Positions 1-6,842 of a stretch of 14,365 nt of DNA are shown here, in pieces (within the stretch, counting starts at the first letter, position 1; each line of letters begins with the position of its first letter). The stretch comes from Actinomycetota bacterium (lineage in GTDB: Bacteria; Actinomycetota; Thermoleophilia; Gaiellales; Gaiellaceae), in contig VAXA01000093.1 of assembly GCA_005883365.1 (NCBI GenBank), positions 1 to 14,365 on the forward strand, in the 5' to 3' direction. Position numbers and translations under genes: made by a program. The notes below the pieces were generated by a model, which saw only the letters and a program-made list of their open reading frames with translations, ran no database searches and was not told the origin of the DNA.

Positions 1-1209
1 AGGAGTCACTCCTCGCCGTGCCGCTCCGCTACGGAACGCGTGTCGTCGGCGTGATCGTCGTCTCGAAGCTCGGGCTGAACCAGTTCGACGAGGACGATGT
101 GCGGCTGCTCGAGGTCCTTGCAGGGCACGCCGCCGTCGCCGTCGAGAACGCGAGCCTGTACGAGTCGGCGCGGCGCCAAGCCGAGAGCGCGACCTCGCTG
201 CTCGAGTTCGGCCGGGAGCTCGCGACGCTCGTCGACCTCGACGACATCGCCGGGCGGGTGACGATCCTCTCGGCGGAGATCCTCGGCAGCCGCCACACGT
301 CCTTCTACCTCGAAGCGGACGGCGACCTACGTCTTCGGGCCGAGCACGGACATTCGCCAGAGCTGGCTGCGGAGCTCGCCGCGCGGCCGTACCCGCGCGC
401 CGCGCTCGACGTCTCGCGCGACCCGTACATCGCGGAGCCTCAGGACTACGAGCCGGTAATCGGCGAAGCGCCGGTCCCCGGTGGCCGCTACGCCGTGGCG
501 CCGTTCGGCGTCGATGGCCGGGTCGGCTGTCTCGTCGCTCTCGTCGAGCGGGACGACTTCGGCGAAGCTCGCGATCGCGAACGCCTCGAGCTACGAGGGG
601 CTCGAGCGGACGTTCGTGTCCACCGTCGAGGCGCTCGCGAACGCGCTCGAGGCGAACGACGAGTACACCTCGACCCACGCGCGCTGGATCAAGGATCTCT
701 CCCTGCGCGTGGGCCGGGAGCTCGGCCTCGACGAGCGCGTGCTGAAGCGCCTCGAGCTCGGCGCGCTCCTCCACGACATCGGGAAGATCGGCATCCCTAG
801 CGACGTGCTCGCGAAGCCCGGTCGCCTGACCGCTGCAGAGCGGAAGATCGTCCAGACGCATCCCGAGCTCGGCGAGCGGATCATCGCCCCGATCGACCGG
901 CTCCAGGTCGTGCGGCCGATCGTGCGTCATTGTCACGAGCGCTGGGACGGCCACGGCTACCCCGACGGCGTCGCCGGCGAGGACATCCCGCTCGAGTCGC
1001 GCATCATCTTCGTCTGCGACGCGTACCACGCGATGACGACCGACCGGCCCTACCGGCGCCGACTCAGCCACCGCGAGGCGTTGCGCAGGCTCGCGGAGGG
1101 TTCGGGAACCCAGTTCGACCCGAACGTCGTCGAGATCGCGCTTCGCGTACTCGAGAAGCCCGCGCACGAGCCGGAGCCGAGCGCCGGCGAAGTGTCGGAC
1201 CCGGCCTAG
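1..1209 (+). pseudogene. GAF-GAF-HD-GYP cyclic-di-GMP phosphodiesterase-like protein, 5'-partial and frame-disrupted
   Basis: The gene enters from the left edge, reading in the frame that has codons at 18, 21 and so on. The first residues are the end of one GAF domain (AVPLRYGTRVVGVIVVSKLG, then a helix ending VAVENASLYESARR). A second GAF domain follows, to about nt 564. The coding signal then moves to the frame starting at 562/565 (AKLAIANASSYEGLERTF) and continues into an HD-GYP domain. That domain has the HD pair in LLHDIGKIG (772-777), HCHERWDGHGYPDG with GYP at 955-963, and CDAYHAMTTDRPYR. HD-GYP proteins hydrolyse cyclic di-GMP, and GAF domains sense small ligands or partners. At the frame change the last helix of the second GAF is missing, so a deletion of length 3n+2 is more likely than a single-base error. 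The stop codon shares CTAG (1206-1209) with the convergent ABC gene. The HD-GYP domain itself looks intact. Confidence 0.85.
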
Positions 1210-2939
1210 CCGGCTGCGGCGAGCTCCGGCTCGCCGCCGTCGAGCGTGTGCGCGAGACGGCGGAACGGCCCGTCGACCGCGAGCAGTTCCCGTTCCGTGC
1301 CGCGCTGGATGATCTGTCCGTTCTCCACGACGAGGATTTCATCGGCGCGCCGGACGGTGGACAGCCGGTGGGCGATGATGATCGAGGTGCGGCCGCGCAG
1401 GAGCCGGTCGAGCGCCTGCTCGATCAGGACCTCGGTCGGCCGGTCGATGTTCGAGGTGGCCTCGTCGAGGACGAGGATTCGGGGGTCCGCGAGCAGCGCC
1501 CGCGCGATCGAGATAAGCTGCCGCTCCCCGGAAGAGAGCCCGGCGCCGCCCTCACGCACCTCGTGCTCCAGGCCTCCCGAGAGCCGCGCCGCCACGCGGT
1601 CGACGCCGACCGCGGCCGCCGCGGCCTCGACCTCCTCGTCCGTGGCGTCGGGCTTCGCGAAGCGGATGTTCGACCCGATCGTGCCGCTGAAGAGGAAGGG
1701 ATCCTGGAGCACGACGCCCAGCTGGCGCCGGTACGAGCGGAGCTGCACGTCGCGCAGGTCGTGGCCGTCCACGCGCACCGCCCCCTCGTCGGGGTCGTAG
1801 TGGCGGCCGATCAGCCGCGCGAGCGTCGACTTCCCGTGCCCCGACTCGCCGACGAGCGCGAAGCAGCTGCCCGGTGCCATGTGGAACGAGATCTCGTGCA
1901 GGACAGGGTCCTTGCCGTACGCGAAGACGACCGAGTCGATGTCGAGGTCGCCCTCGAGGCGCGGCAGCGGCTCGGCTCCAGGCCGGTCCCGGATCTCCGG
2001 CTCCTCATCGAGGATGCTCGCGATCTTCACCATCGCCGCACCCGCCGACTGGAGCTGCCCGTAGACGTCCGAGAGCTCCTGCAGCGGCTGGAAGACGAGC
2101 TGTAGGAGGTAGATCGCCGTGATCAGCGTCCCGATCGTGAGCGTGCCGCTCTGGTACAGGTGCGAGCCGAAGTAGAGCACCGTCCCCATGGCGAGCACGC
2201 CGAGGAACTCGATTGACGGGAAGAAGACCGAGAAGATCTTCTGGACGTATGTCGACTGGGCGCGGTTCGCGTCGTTCAGTGCGTCGAACTCGGCCTGGAA
2301 GCGGCGCTCGCGGTTGAACGCCTGCACGATCGCCATCCCCGCCACCGACTCCGCGATCTGGGCCGTGACGGCGGCGATCCGGTTGCGCTGCTCGACGTTC
2401 GCCGCGTGCGAGACGCGCTGGAACCAGCGCGAGAGGATGAGCGCCGGCGGGAGCACGGCGAACGAGATGAGCCCCAGCCGCCAGTCGGCGATGAGAAGGG
2501 CGATCACCGCGGCCGGCAGGAGGATGACGTTCGAGACGAGGGTCGGCATGCCCTGCGAGAGGACGTCCGAGACCGCGTCGACGTCGCTCGTGAGCCGCGC
2601 GATGATCCAGCCGGCCTTCTGCTGCGAGAAGTAGCGGAGCGAGAGGTTCGTGAGGTGGTCGAAGAGATTGCGCCGCAGGCCGATCACGATCGCCTGGCCG
2701 ATCGCCGCGAGGCCGCGGATGAGCCACGCCTGCAGCAGCCACCCCGCAGCGGCGACCACGAGGTAGATGGCGACGATGATCGTCAGGTGGCGCTTGTCGC
2801 CGGCGACGATGCCGTTGTCGATCGCGTCCCGAACGAGCAGCCAGCCGCCGGTTTGCGCGGCTGCGTTGCCCGCGCCGACGAGCACCATCAGCGCCGCCCT
2901 CAGCTTGCGCCCCTCGAGGTATCTCCAAAGGCCCTTCAT
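1206..2939 (-). CDS. ABC exporter half-transporter (consensus-site subunit), permease-ATPase fusion
   Basis: This 577-residue protein has an N-terminal six-helix exporter membrane domain (about residues 10-310) and a C-terminal nucleotide-binding domain. The NBD has Walker A GESGHGKST (364-372), the Q-loop glutamine in VVLQDPFLFSG (Q412), Walker B ILVLDEATSNID with catalytic E493, and the switch histidine in IIAHRLSTV (H524). The ABC signature is degenerate: LSSGE at 468-472 in place of LSGGQ. The ATG at 2939 overlaps the stop of the upstream half-transporter in an ATGA arrangement, so the two are probably translationally coupled and co-assemble. The pattern matches the subunit of heterodimeric exporters (TM287/288, BmrCD type) that supplies the working Walker B but an altered signature. 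These exporters move lipids, drugs or peptides out of the cytoplasm; the substrate cannot be read from sequence. Confidence 0.93.
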   Translation of the reverse strand: MKGLWRYLEGRKLRAALMVLVGAGNAAAQTGGWLLVRDAIDNGIVAGDKRHLTIIVAIYLVVAAAGWLLQAWLIRGLAAIGQAIVIGLRRNLFDHLTNLSLRYFSQQKAGWIIARLTSDVDAVSDVLSQGMPTLVSNVILLPAAVIALLIADWRLGLISFAVLPPALILSRWFQRVSHAANVEQRNRIAAVTAQIAESVAGMAIVQAFNRERRFQAEFDALNDANRAQSTYVQKIFSVFFPSIEFLGVLAMGTVLYFGSHLYQSGTLTIGTLITAIYLLQLVFQPLQELSDVYGQLQSAGAAMVKIASILDEEPEIRDRPGAEPLPRLEGDLDIDSVVFAYGKDPVLHEISFHMAPGSCFALVGESGHGKSTLARLIGRHYDPDEGAVRVDGHDLRDVQLRSYRRQLGVVLQDPFLFSGTIGSNIRFAKPDATDEEVEAAAAAVGVDRVAARLSGGLEHEVREGGAGLSSGERQLISIARALLADPRILVLDEATSNIDRPTEVLIEQALDRLLRGRTSIIIAHRLSTVRRADEILVVENGQIIQRGTERELLAVDGPFRRLAHTLDGGEPELAAAG

Positions 2940-4714
2940 GCGGCGACCACCTCGTCGCCGAAGAGCGTGGCGAACGGGCCGCCGGCTCGCAGCAACTCGG
3001 CCGGCTTCCCCGACTCGACGATCCGCCCGTCGAGCAGCACGACCGCCCGATCGGCGATCTCGACGGTCGAGAGGCGCTGCGTCGCGACGAGAACCGTGCG
3101 GCCGGAGAGCGCAGGGCGGAGGCGGCCGACGAGCCGCCGCTCGGTGAGCGTGTCCACCGCCGACAGGGGGTCGTCGAGCACGACGACGCGCGCCCCCGCG
3201 ACGAGCGCGCGCGCGAGCGCCACCCGCTGACGCTGGCCGCCGGAGAGGTTGACGCCGCGCTCGCCGATCAGCGTGTCGTAACCGTCGGGGAGGGTCGGCC
3301 CGAACGCGTCGACGCCCGCCGCCTCGCAGGCCGCGAGCACCTCGTCCCAGTCGGCGTCTTCGCGGCCCGCGGTGAGGTTGTCGCGCAGCGGCACCGAGAA
3401 GAGCACGGGGCGCTGGGTGACGAGCGCGACCGAGGCGCGCAGCTCGGCGATCGGGACGTCGCGCGTGTCGACGCCTCCGACGAGGACGCGTCCGCTCGTC
3501 GGGTCGTAGAAGCGGGGGAGGAGATTGAGGAGTGACGTCTTGCCCGAGCCGGTCGACCCGCAGACGGCGACGATCTCGCCAGGCTGGACGACGAAGTCGA
3601 GCTCGCGCAGCACGTCCACCTCGCCGCCGTACGCGAAGCTCACCCGCTCGAACCGGACGCCGAGCGGTCCTGGCGGGAGATGGCGTGGATTCGCCGGGTC
3701 GGGCAGGGGCTCGATTCCCTCGAGCCAGGCGAAGCTGCGGCCCGCAGAGGCGAGCGCCCGCTGCGCGAGGTCGAGGATCCAGCCGATGGCCTCGAGCGGC
3801 CAGACGAGCTGGAGGAGGAGCGTCTCGAAGAGGACGAAGTTGCCGATCGTGAGGTCGCCTTCGATGACGGCGCGACCTCCGAAGAAGACGACCGCCGCGA
3901 TCGAGAGTGCGGGCAGGTAGTAGAGGCCCGGTACGTGCTGCGACTCGACGGTGGCCTGACGAAGTGCCGCGGAGCGGACACCCTGGGCCCGGTCGCCGAA
4001 GCGCTCGCGCACGTCGTCCTCGCGGCCGAACGCTTGCACCATCTCGATCCCGACCACGGCCTCGTCCGCGGCCTCGGTCACGTCCCCCTTACGGGCCTGC
4101 ACCTGGCGCGAGATCGGCGAGACGAGATGCCCGAAGCGGTAGGCGACGATCCCGATCGGCGGCAGCGACACGGCCGCGTAGAGAGTCAGCTGTGGGTCGA
4201 CGAGCGCGAGGACGATCCCGGCCCCGATGATCATCATCACGCTCTGGATTCCCTGCACGAGCCCCCAGCCGATGAAGTAGCGGATGGGGTACAGGTCGTT
4301 CGTCGCCCGCGACAGCACCTGTCCCGTCGCGTGACGGTCGTAGAAGGCGCGCGGGTAGCGCAGGTACGCCTGGTAGAGGAGCTCGCGCATCCGCGCCTCG
4401 ATCCGCACGCCGATCCGGGCCGTTGCGAAGCGCCGGTTGAAGTTGATGATGAACCGGCACGCAGCGAGGCCGGCGATGGCCGCGAGGTACGGCCAGAGCG
4501 GCTGCCGGTGTTCGTGCCGGCTGATGTCGATGGAGTGGTCGATCGCCCGCTGGATGAGGATCGGGATCGTGATCGAGATCAGCGTGTACAGGAGCGAGCA
4601 CGTAAGCGCGAAGACGCCGAGCCGCCACTGCTCCCGCCAGATGTGGAGCAGGCGCCGGAAGGTCGGCAGCATGCCGAGGTCGGGCGGGTCGACGGAGTTC
4701 GCGTACGTGGACAT
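2936..4714 (-). CDS. ABC exporter half-transporter (degenerate-site subunit), permease-ATPase fusion
   Basis: This 592-residue half-transporter begins MSTYANSVDPPDLG at the ATG at 4714. The open frame continues upstream to 5047, but that stretch is low-complexity Ser/Arg/Pro antisense to the coiled-coil gene and was excluded. The membrane domain occupies about residues 30-320. The NBD has Walker A GSTGSGKT (386-393), a canonical signature LSGGQ (490-494), and Walker B VVVLDDPLSAVD, in which the catalytic glutamate is aspartate (D515). The switch histidine is glutamine (VATQRLST, Q546). These two changes, together with the altered LSSGE signature in the partner, define one degenerate ATP site and one consensus site. 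This is characteristic of heterodimeric ABC exporters. The stop overlaps the next start by 4 nt. A 79-nt gap to the coiled-coil gene upstream may carry its own promoter. Confidence 0.93.
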   Translation of the reverse strand: MSTYANSVDPPDLGMLPTFRRLLHIWREQWRLGVFALTCSLLYTLISITIPILIQRAIDHSIDISRHEHRQPLWPYLAAIAGLAACRFIINFNRRFATARIGVRIEARMRELLYQAYLRYPRAFYDRHATGQVLSRATNDLYPIRYFIGWGLVQGIQSVMMIIGAGIVLALVDPQLTLYAAVSLPPIGIVAYRFGHLVSPISRQVQARKGDVTEAADEAVVGIEMVQAFGREDDVRERFGDRAQGVRSAALRQATVESQHVPGLYYLPALSIAAVVFFGGRAVIEGDLTIGNFVLFETLLLQLVWPLEAIGWILDLAQRALASAGRSFAWLEGIEPLPDPANPRHLPPGPLGVRFERVSFAYGGEVDVLRELDFVVQPGEIVAVCGSTGSGKTSLLNLLPRFYDPTSGRVLVGGVDTRDVPIAELRASVALVTQRPVLFSVPLRDNLTAGREDADWDEVLAACEAAGVDAFGPTLPDGYDTLIGERGVNLSGGQRQRVALARALVAGARVVVLDDPLSAVDTLTERRLVGRLRPALSGRTVLVATQRLSTVEIADRAVVLLDGRIVESGKPAELLRAGGPFATLFGDEVVAA

Positions 4715-4767
4715 GGCTATGCGCCCGTCGGTGACAGGCCCCCTGCCCGCTCGACGAGCGACCGCCG

Positions 4768-4797
4768 ACGATACCAGCGCGGCCGGTTGCGCTCTAA
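4768..4797 (-). promoter_or_regulatory. possible promoter of the ABC exporter pair
   Basis: On the minus strand, TTAGAG (4797-4792) is followed after 18 nt by TATCGT (4773-4768). TGG just before the -10 box gives an extended -10 (TGnTATCGT). The predicted transcript would start near 4761, leaving about 46 nt of leader before the ATG at 4714. The -35 box is poor and overlaps the stop codon of the coiled-coil gene. This is a motif reading only. Confidence 0.3.
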
Positions 4798-5339
4798 CTG
4801 CGTTTCTTGAGCTGCGGGTCGGCCAGCATGCTGCTGCGGTGATGCTTCGAGCCTGCGGCCGGCTCGAGATCGGGCTCGGTGGGCGCTTGCGGCAGGGGAG
4901 TCGGCGGCGGAGGTTCTGCGTCGGGCTCCGGCTCGCGCGCCGGCTCGGGCTCAGGGGGGACGGTGCCTGTGAGCTGGGCCCGCTCCTCCTTGAGCTGGAC
5001 GCGCAGCCCGGCGAGCTCCCGCTCGACCTTTCTGATCGCCTGCTCACGCTCGTCGAGCCGCTCCCGCTCCGCCTTGGCGAGCGCGAGCTCCTGCACCGCC
5101 TCGCGTTCGCGCTTCTCCACCTCCGCGATGGCGCGGGCGAGCTCGTCGGAACGGTCTGGGCCTGTGGGATCGGCGGGCCGCCGCCGACCCTGTCGGCCGG
5201 CCACCTCGAGCCGCAGCTCCTCGAGCTCCTTCTCGCGCGCAGCGACGCGCTGCGCGTGTTCGCGCAGCGTCCGCTTCATCTCCTCGACCTCGGCGAGTGC
5301 CTGCTCGTAGCGGTCGCGCATGTCCAGCCCGTCGCTCAC
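4794..5339 (-). CDS. coiled-coil protein with Pro/Glu-rich C-terminal tail, function unknown
   Basis: I do not recognise a family. The protein is highly charged. Two predicted coiled-coil helices (DRYEQALAEVEEMKRTLREH onward to ELRLEV, and SDELARAIAEVEKRE onward to LKEERAQL) are separated by a basic, proline-containing linker (GRQGRRRPADPTGPD). They are followed by an acidic, proline-rich disordered tail of about 45 residues and a basic end (DPQLKKRS). There is no signal peptide, membrane segment or enzyme motif. The start is uncertain: GTG at 5339 (VSDGLDMRDRYEQ) is used here, but TTG at 5375, five nt after the preceding GNAT stop, and ATG at 5321 are in the same frame, and none has a convincing ribosome-binding site. 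It sits between a GNAT gene and the ABC exporter pair on one strand. A structural or scaffolding role is only an inference from composition. Confidence 0.7.
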   Translation of the reverse strand: MSDGLDMRDRYEQALAEVEEMKRTLREHAQRVAAREKELEELRLEVAGRQGRRRPADPTGPDRSDELARAIAEVEKREREAVQELALAKAERERLDEREQAIRKVERELAGLRVQLKEERAQLTGTVPPEPEPAREPEPDAEPPPPTPLPQAPTEPDLEPAAGSKHHRSSMLADPQLKKRS

Positions 5340-5379
5340 AGGAGGAAGTGTGTCTTCGAAACCGGCTGGTGGCAACCGT

Positions 5380-5775
5380 CTACAGCTCTCGGCGTGTCAC
5401 GACCGGGCCGGACGCGGCAATCTCGAGGAACCCGGCGGCGAGCCAGAACGACAGTGCCCGGGTGTTGTCGGGGTGAACCTTCGCGACGAGGTGCGCCGCG
5501 CCGGCGGCCCGAGCGCGCTCGGCGAGAGCTTCGACGGCCGCCCGACCAAGACCGCTGCGGCGGCGTTCCGGCACGACCGTGAACTCGGCGATGTCCCAGC
5601 CATCGCCGTGCACGCGGATCAGGCAGAGCCCGACGACCTCGCCGTCCACCTCGATGAGGAAGGGAACACGCTCGGGCGGCTCAGTGCGGCCGTCGAACTC
5701 GAACAGATAGTCGCCCAGCAGGCGTTGGAGCTCCTCGCGATGTTCGGCCGCGGCCTCGCGGAGCGTCACGTCCAC
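5380..5775 (-). CDS. GNAT-family N-acetyltransferase (short)
   Basis: The protein has 131 residues. The GNAT core is clear: strand FLIEVDGEVVGLCLIRV, then FTVVPERRRSGLGRAAVEAL, whose RRxGxG is the acetyl-CoA pyrophosphate loop, then a C-terminal HPDNTRALSFWLAAGF helix-strand. Acetyl-CoA-dependent acetylation of an amine or protein N-terminus is expected; the substrate is unknown. The open frame reaches a GTG at 5856, inside the divergent gene. GTG 5775 is preferred because VDVTLREAA is where such proteins normally begin, and because a TACCGT box sits exactly at -12 to -7 from it, suggesting a leaderless mRNA. The segment between YLFEFDGR and TEPPERVPFLI seems shorter than in the relatives I remember, so an in-frame loss of about 20 residues is possible. 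It probably leads the minus-strand run with the coiled-coil gene. Confidence 0.85.
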   Translation of the reverse strand: MDVTLREAAAEHREELQRLLGDYLFEFDGRTEPPERVPFLIEVDGEVVGLCLIRVHGDGWDIAEFTVVPERRRSGLGRAAVEALAERARAAGAAHLVAKVHPDNTRALSFWLAAGFLEIAASGPVVTRREL

Positions 5776-5781
5776 GGCGCG

Positions 5782-5787
5782 ACGGTA
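5782..5787 (-). promoter_or_regulatory. -10 box for leaderless GNAT transcript
   Basis: TACCGT (minus strand, 5787-5782) fits TAnnnT and ends six nt before the GTG at 5775, occupying -12 to -7. This is the same spacing as the boxes before the genes at 9034 and 9470. No convincing -35 box is visible. Confidence 0.5.
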
Positions 5788-5800
5788 CAGCGCTACGGCG

Positions 5801-6259
5801 ATGATGACGTCGGTGGGTGAGCCCGAGCTGCAGGTCTCGACCGACGGCGTGGTCACGCTGAAGCCGCCGCGCCCCGGCGATGCGGAGCGGCTCGTCGAGG
5901 GGCGGGACGAGGAGTTCTTCCGCTGGCTCGGCCCTGGTGCCGAGACCCCGAGGCCTGTCGCATGCGTGTGGGTCGGCGAGGAGCTCGTCGGATGGGTCGA
6001 CTACGACGTGGAGCACGACTGGCTGCGGCCCGGCGAGGTGAACGTCGGCTACTACCTGTTCCCCGCAGCGAGGGAGAAGGGGTACGCCTCCCGTGCCGTC
6101 GAGCTACTGCTGCAGCACCTGAGTCGGGAGACCGAGCATACGGTCGCGACGCTGGTGATCGATCGCGAGAACGTGCGATCGCTCCGGCTGGCCCACCGGC
6201 TGGGATTCGTGAAGAGGGGAGGGGTCGAGAAGGGTCTCTTCTTCGCCCGAGAGGTCTAG
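5801..6259 (+). CDS. RimJ/RimL-type GNAT acetyltransferase
   Basis: The protein has up to 152 residues. The core runs from VVTLKPPRPGDAERLVEGRD through EEFFRWLGPG, CVWVGEELVGWVDYD and GEVNVGYYLFPAAREKGYAS (acetyl-CoA loop REKGYA). It ends with the typical IDRENVRSLRLAHRLGF helix-strand of the Acetyltransf_3 branch. The family acetylates protein N-termini, antibiotics or small amines; nothing here fixes the substrate. The start is uncertain: ATG 5801, ATG 5804, GTG 5813 and GTG 5849 are all in frame and none has a clear ribosome site. It is divergent from the GNAT at 5775, leaving as few as 25 nt between starts. It lies opposite to, and ends 170 nt from, the tRNA gene. Length and domain content look complete. 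Confidence 0.85.
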   Translation: MMTSVGEPELQVSTDGVVTLKPPRPGDAERLVEGRDEEFFRWLGPGAETPRPVACVWVGEELVGWVDYDVEHDWLRPGEVNVGYYLFPAAREKGYASRAVELLLQHLSRETEHTVATLVIDRENVRSLRLAHRLGFVKRGGVEKGLFFAREV

Positions 6260-6270
6260 GCGAGCCCAGA

Positions 6271-6303
6271 GATACGCGCGCCGAGCGTCGGCGATACGCG
6301 CGC
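6271..6303. repeat. 11-bp direct repeat GATACGCGCGC, 22-bp period
   Basis: GATACGCGCGC occurs at 6271-6281 and again at 6293-6303. The 22-bp period is close to two helical turns, and the repeat lies just after the stop of the RimL-type gene. It could be a protein-binding site, but no start codon lies nearby, and short GC-rich repeats arise easily by chance. Confidence 0.4.
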
Positions 6304-6363
6304 ACGTGATTCCGCCGCCGCGACCGACCTGGCGGGCGCGGCCCGAGACGGCGTGGCCTCAAC

Positions 6364-6394
6364 GGGCGCGAACCGGCGAAGCCGGTTCGCGCCC
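6364..6394. repeat. perfect 14-bp inverted repeat (hairpin) between convergent genes
   Basis: GGGCGCGAACCGGC (6364-6377), loop GAA, and GCCGGTTCGCGCCC (6381-6394) form a perfect 14-bp stem. It lies 35 nt beyond the 3' end of tRNA-Ala on the minus strand and 104 nt beyond the RimL-type stop on the plus strand. It could therefore stop transcription or protect RNA ends from both sides. Neither side has a run of T, so it is not a standard intrinsic terminator. A purine-rich stretch with two AGCGAAGCGGG-like units follows at about 6398-6429. Confidence 0.6.
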
Positions 6395-6429
6395 GAGCGA
6401 GCGGAAAGCGAAGCGGGCGAAGCGGGAAA

Positions 6430-6502
6430 TGGAGCGTACCGGGATCGAACCGGTGACCTCCTGGTTGCAAACCAGGTGCTCTCCCAGCTGAGCTAACGCC
6501 CC
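6430..6502 (-). tRNA. tRNA-Ala: tRNA-Ala (anticodon UGC)
   Basis: The minus strand reads GGGGCGTTAGCTCAGCTGGG at the 5' end. The anticodon arm is CCTGG-TTTGCAA-CCAGG, giving anticodon TGC. The T arm contains GGTTCGATCC, and the acceptor strand ACGCTCC pairs with GGGGCGT (one G-T pair), with discriminator A at 6430. The 73-nt length matches a normal alanine tRNA. CCA is not encoded: TTT follows on the minus strand. It lies 32 nt after the DUF2630-like gene. Confidence 0.97.
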
Positions 6503-6513
6503 GAGAGAGCTTC

Positions 6514-6519
6514 AGTGTA
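6514..6519 (-). promoter_or_regulatory. -10 box for tRNA-Ala
   Basis: TACACT on the minus strand (6519-6514) ends 11 nt before the first base of the tRNA, giving a predicted start about four or five nt upstream of the mature 5' end. It lies between the DUF2630-like stop and the tRNA. No good -35 box is visible at the usual distance. Confidence 0.45.
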
Positions 6520-6534
6520 GAGGGCGGTTCGGCC

Positions 6535-6777
6535 TCAGGCCGCGCGCTCGAGCCGCTCCTCGACCCGTGCGCGCGCGACGATCTTCTCGCGGTCGCCGAA
6601 GCGCAGACGGGCGCGGACAGCTCGGTGCTCGTCCCAGAGGCGATCGAGCTGTGCGTCGATCGCGTGGATCTCCGCTCGCACCTCCGGGTCGTGCTGGTCG
6701 GAGAGCCGGTGCCAGAGTTCGGTTCGGTCCTCGCTCAGGCGCTCGATTTCCTCGTGGATCTCTTCAAGCGTTCGCAT
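6535..6777 (-). CDS. DUF2630-like small helical protein
   Basis: The protein has 80 residues from ATG 6777 (MRTLEEIHEEIERLSEDRTE). An in-frame ATG at 6798 would add MPSVEAG and has GAGG close to it, so the start is open. It is entirely helical and charged, with a central segment DAQLDRLWDEHRAVRARLRF. This resembles the conserved LDxCWDLLRQRRALRE-type stretch of actinobacterial DUF2630 proteins. The function of that family is unknown. It has no signal peptide or membrane segment. It follows the rhomboid gene by about 65 nt on the same strand and precedes the tRNA. The family assignment is from memory of the motif, not from a search. Confidence 0.75.
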   Translation of the reverse strand: MRTLEEIHEEIERLSEDRTELWHRLSDQHDPEVRAEIHAIDAQLDRLWDEHRAVRARLRFGDREKIVARARVEERLERAA

Positions 6778-6842
6778 GCCGGCTTCAACGGACGGCATGC
6801 CCTCGACATTCCGGCCGAATCCTCAGCGTTAGCGGAGGGAAC

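Noticed and set aside
930..4810. Long open frames antisense to the two ABC transporter genes (930-2105, 2406-3230, 3680-4810, plus strand)
   Set aside because: They are Arg/Ala/Glu/Asp-rich with no recognisable domain, as expected for shadows of GC-rich genes, and the opposite strand has complete transporters.
4715..5047. N-terminal extension of the upstream ABC subunit to 5047
   Set aside because: The added residues are Ser/Arg/Pro-rich and lie over the coiled-coil gene in another frame; homology begins at MSTYANS (ATG 4714).
6364..6394. Calling the hairpin a standard rho-independent terminator
   Set aside because: No T-run on either side, so only the inverted repeat itself is claimed.
6306..6491. 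Small plus-strand open frame crossing the tRNA
   Set aside because: Its end (IEPVTSWLQTRC) is a translation of the tRNA complement, a common false call.
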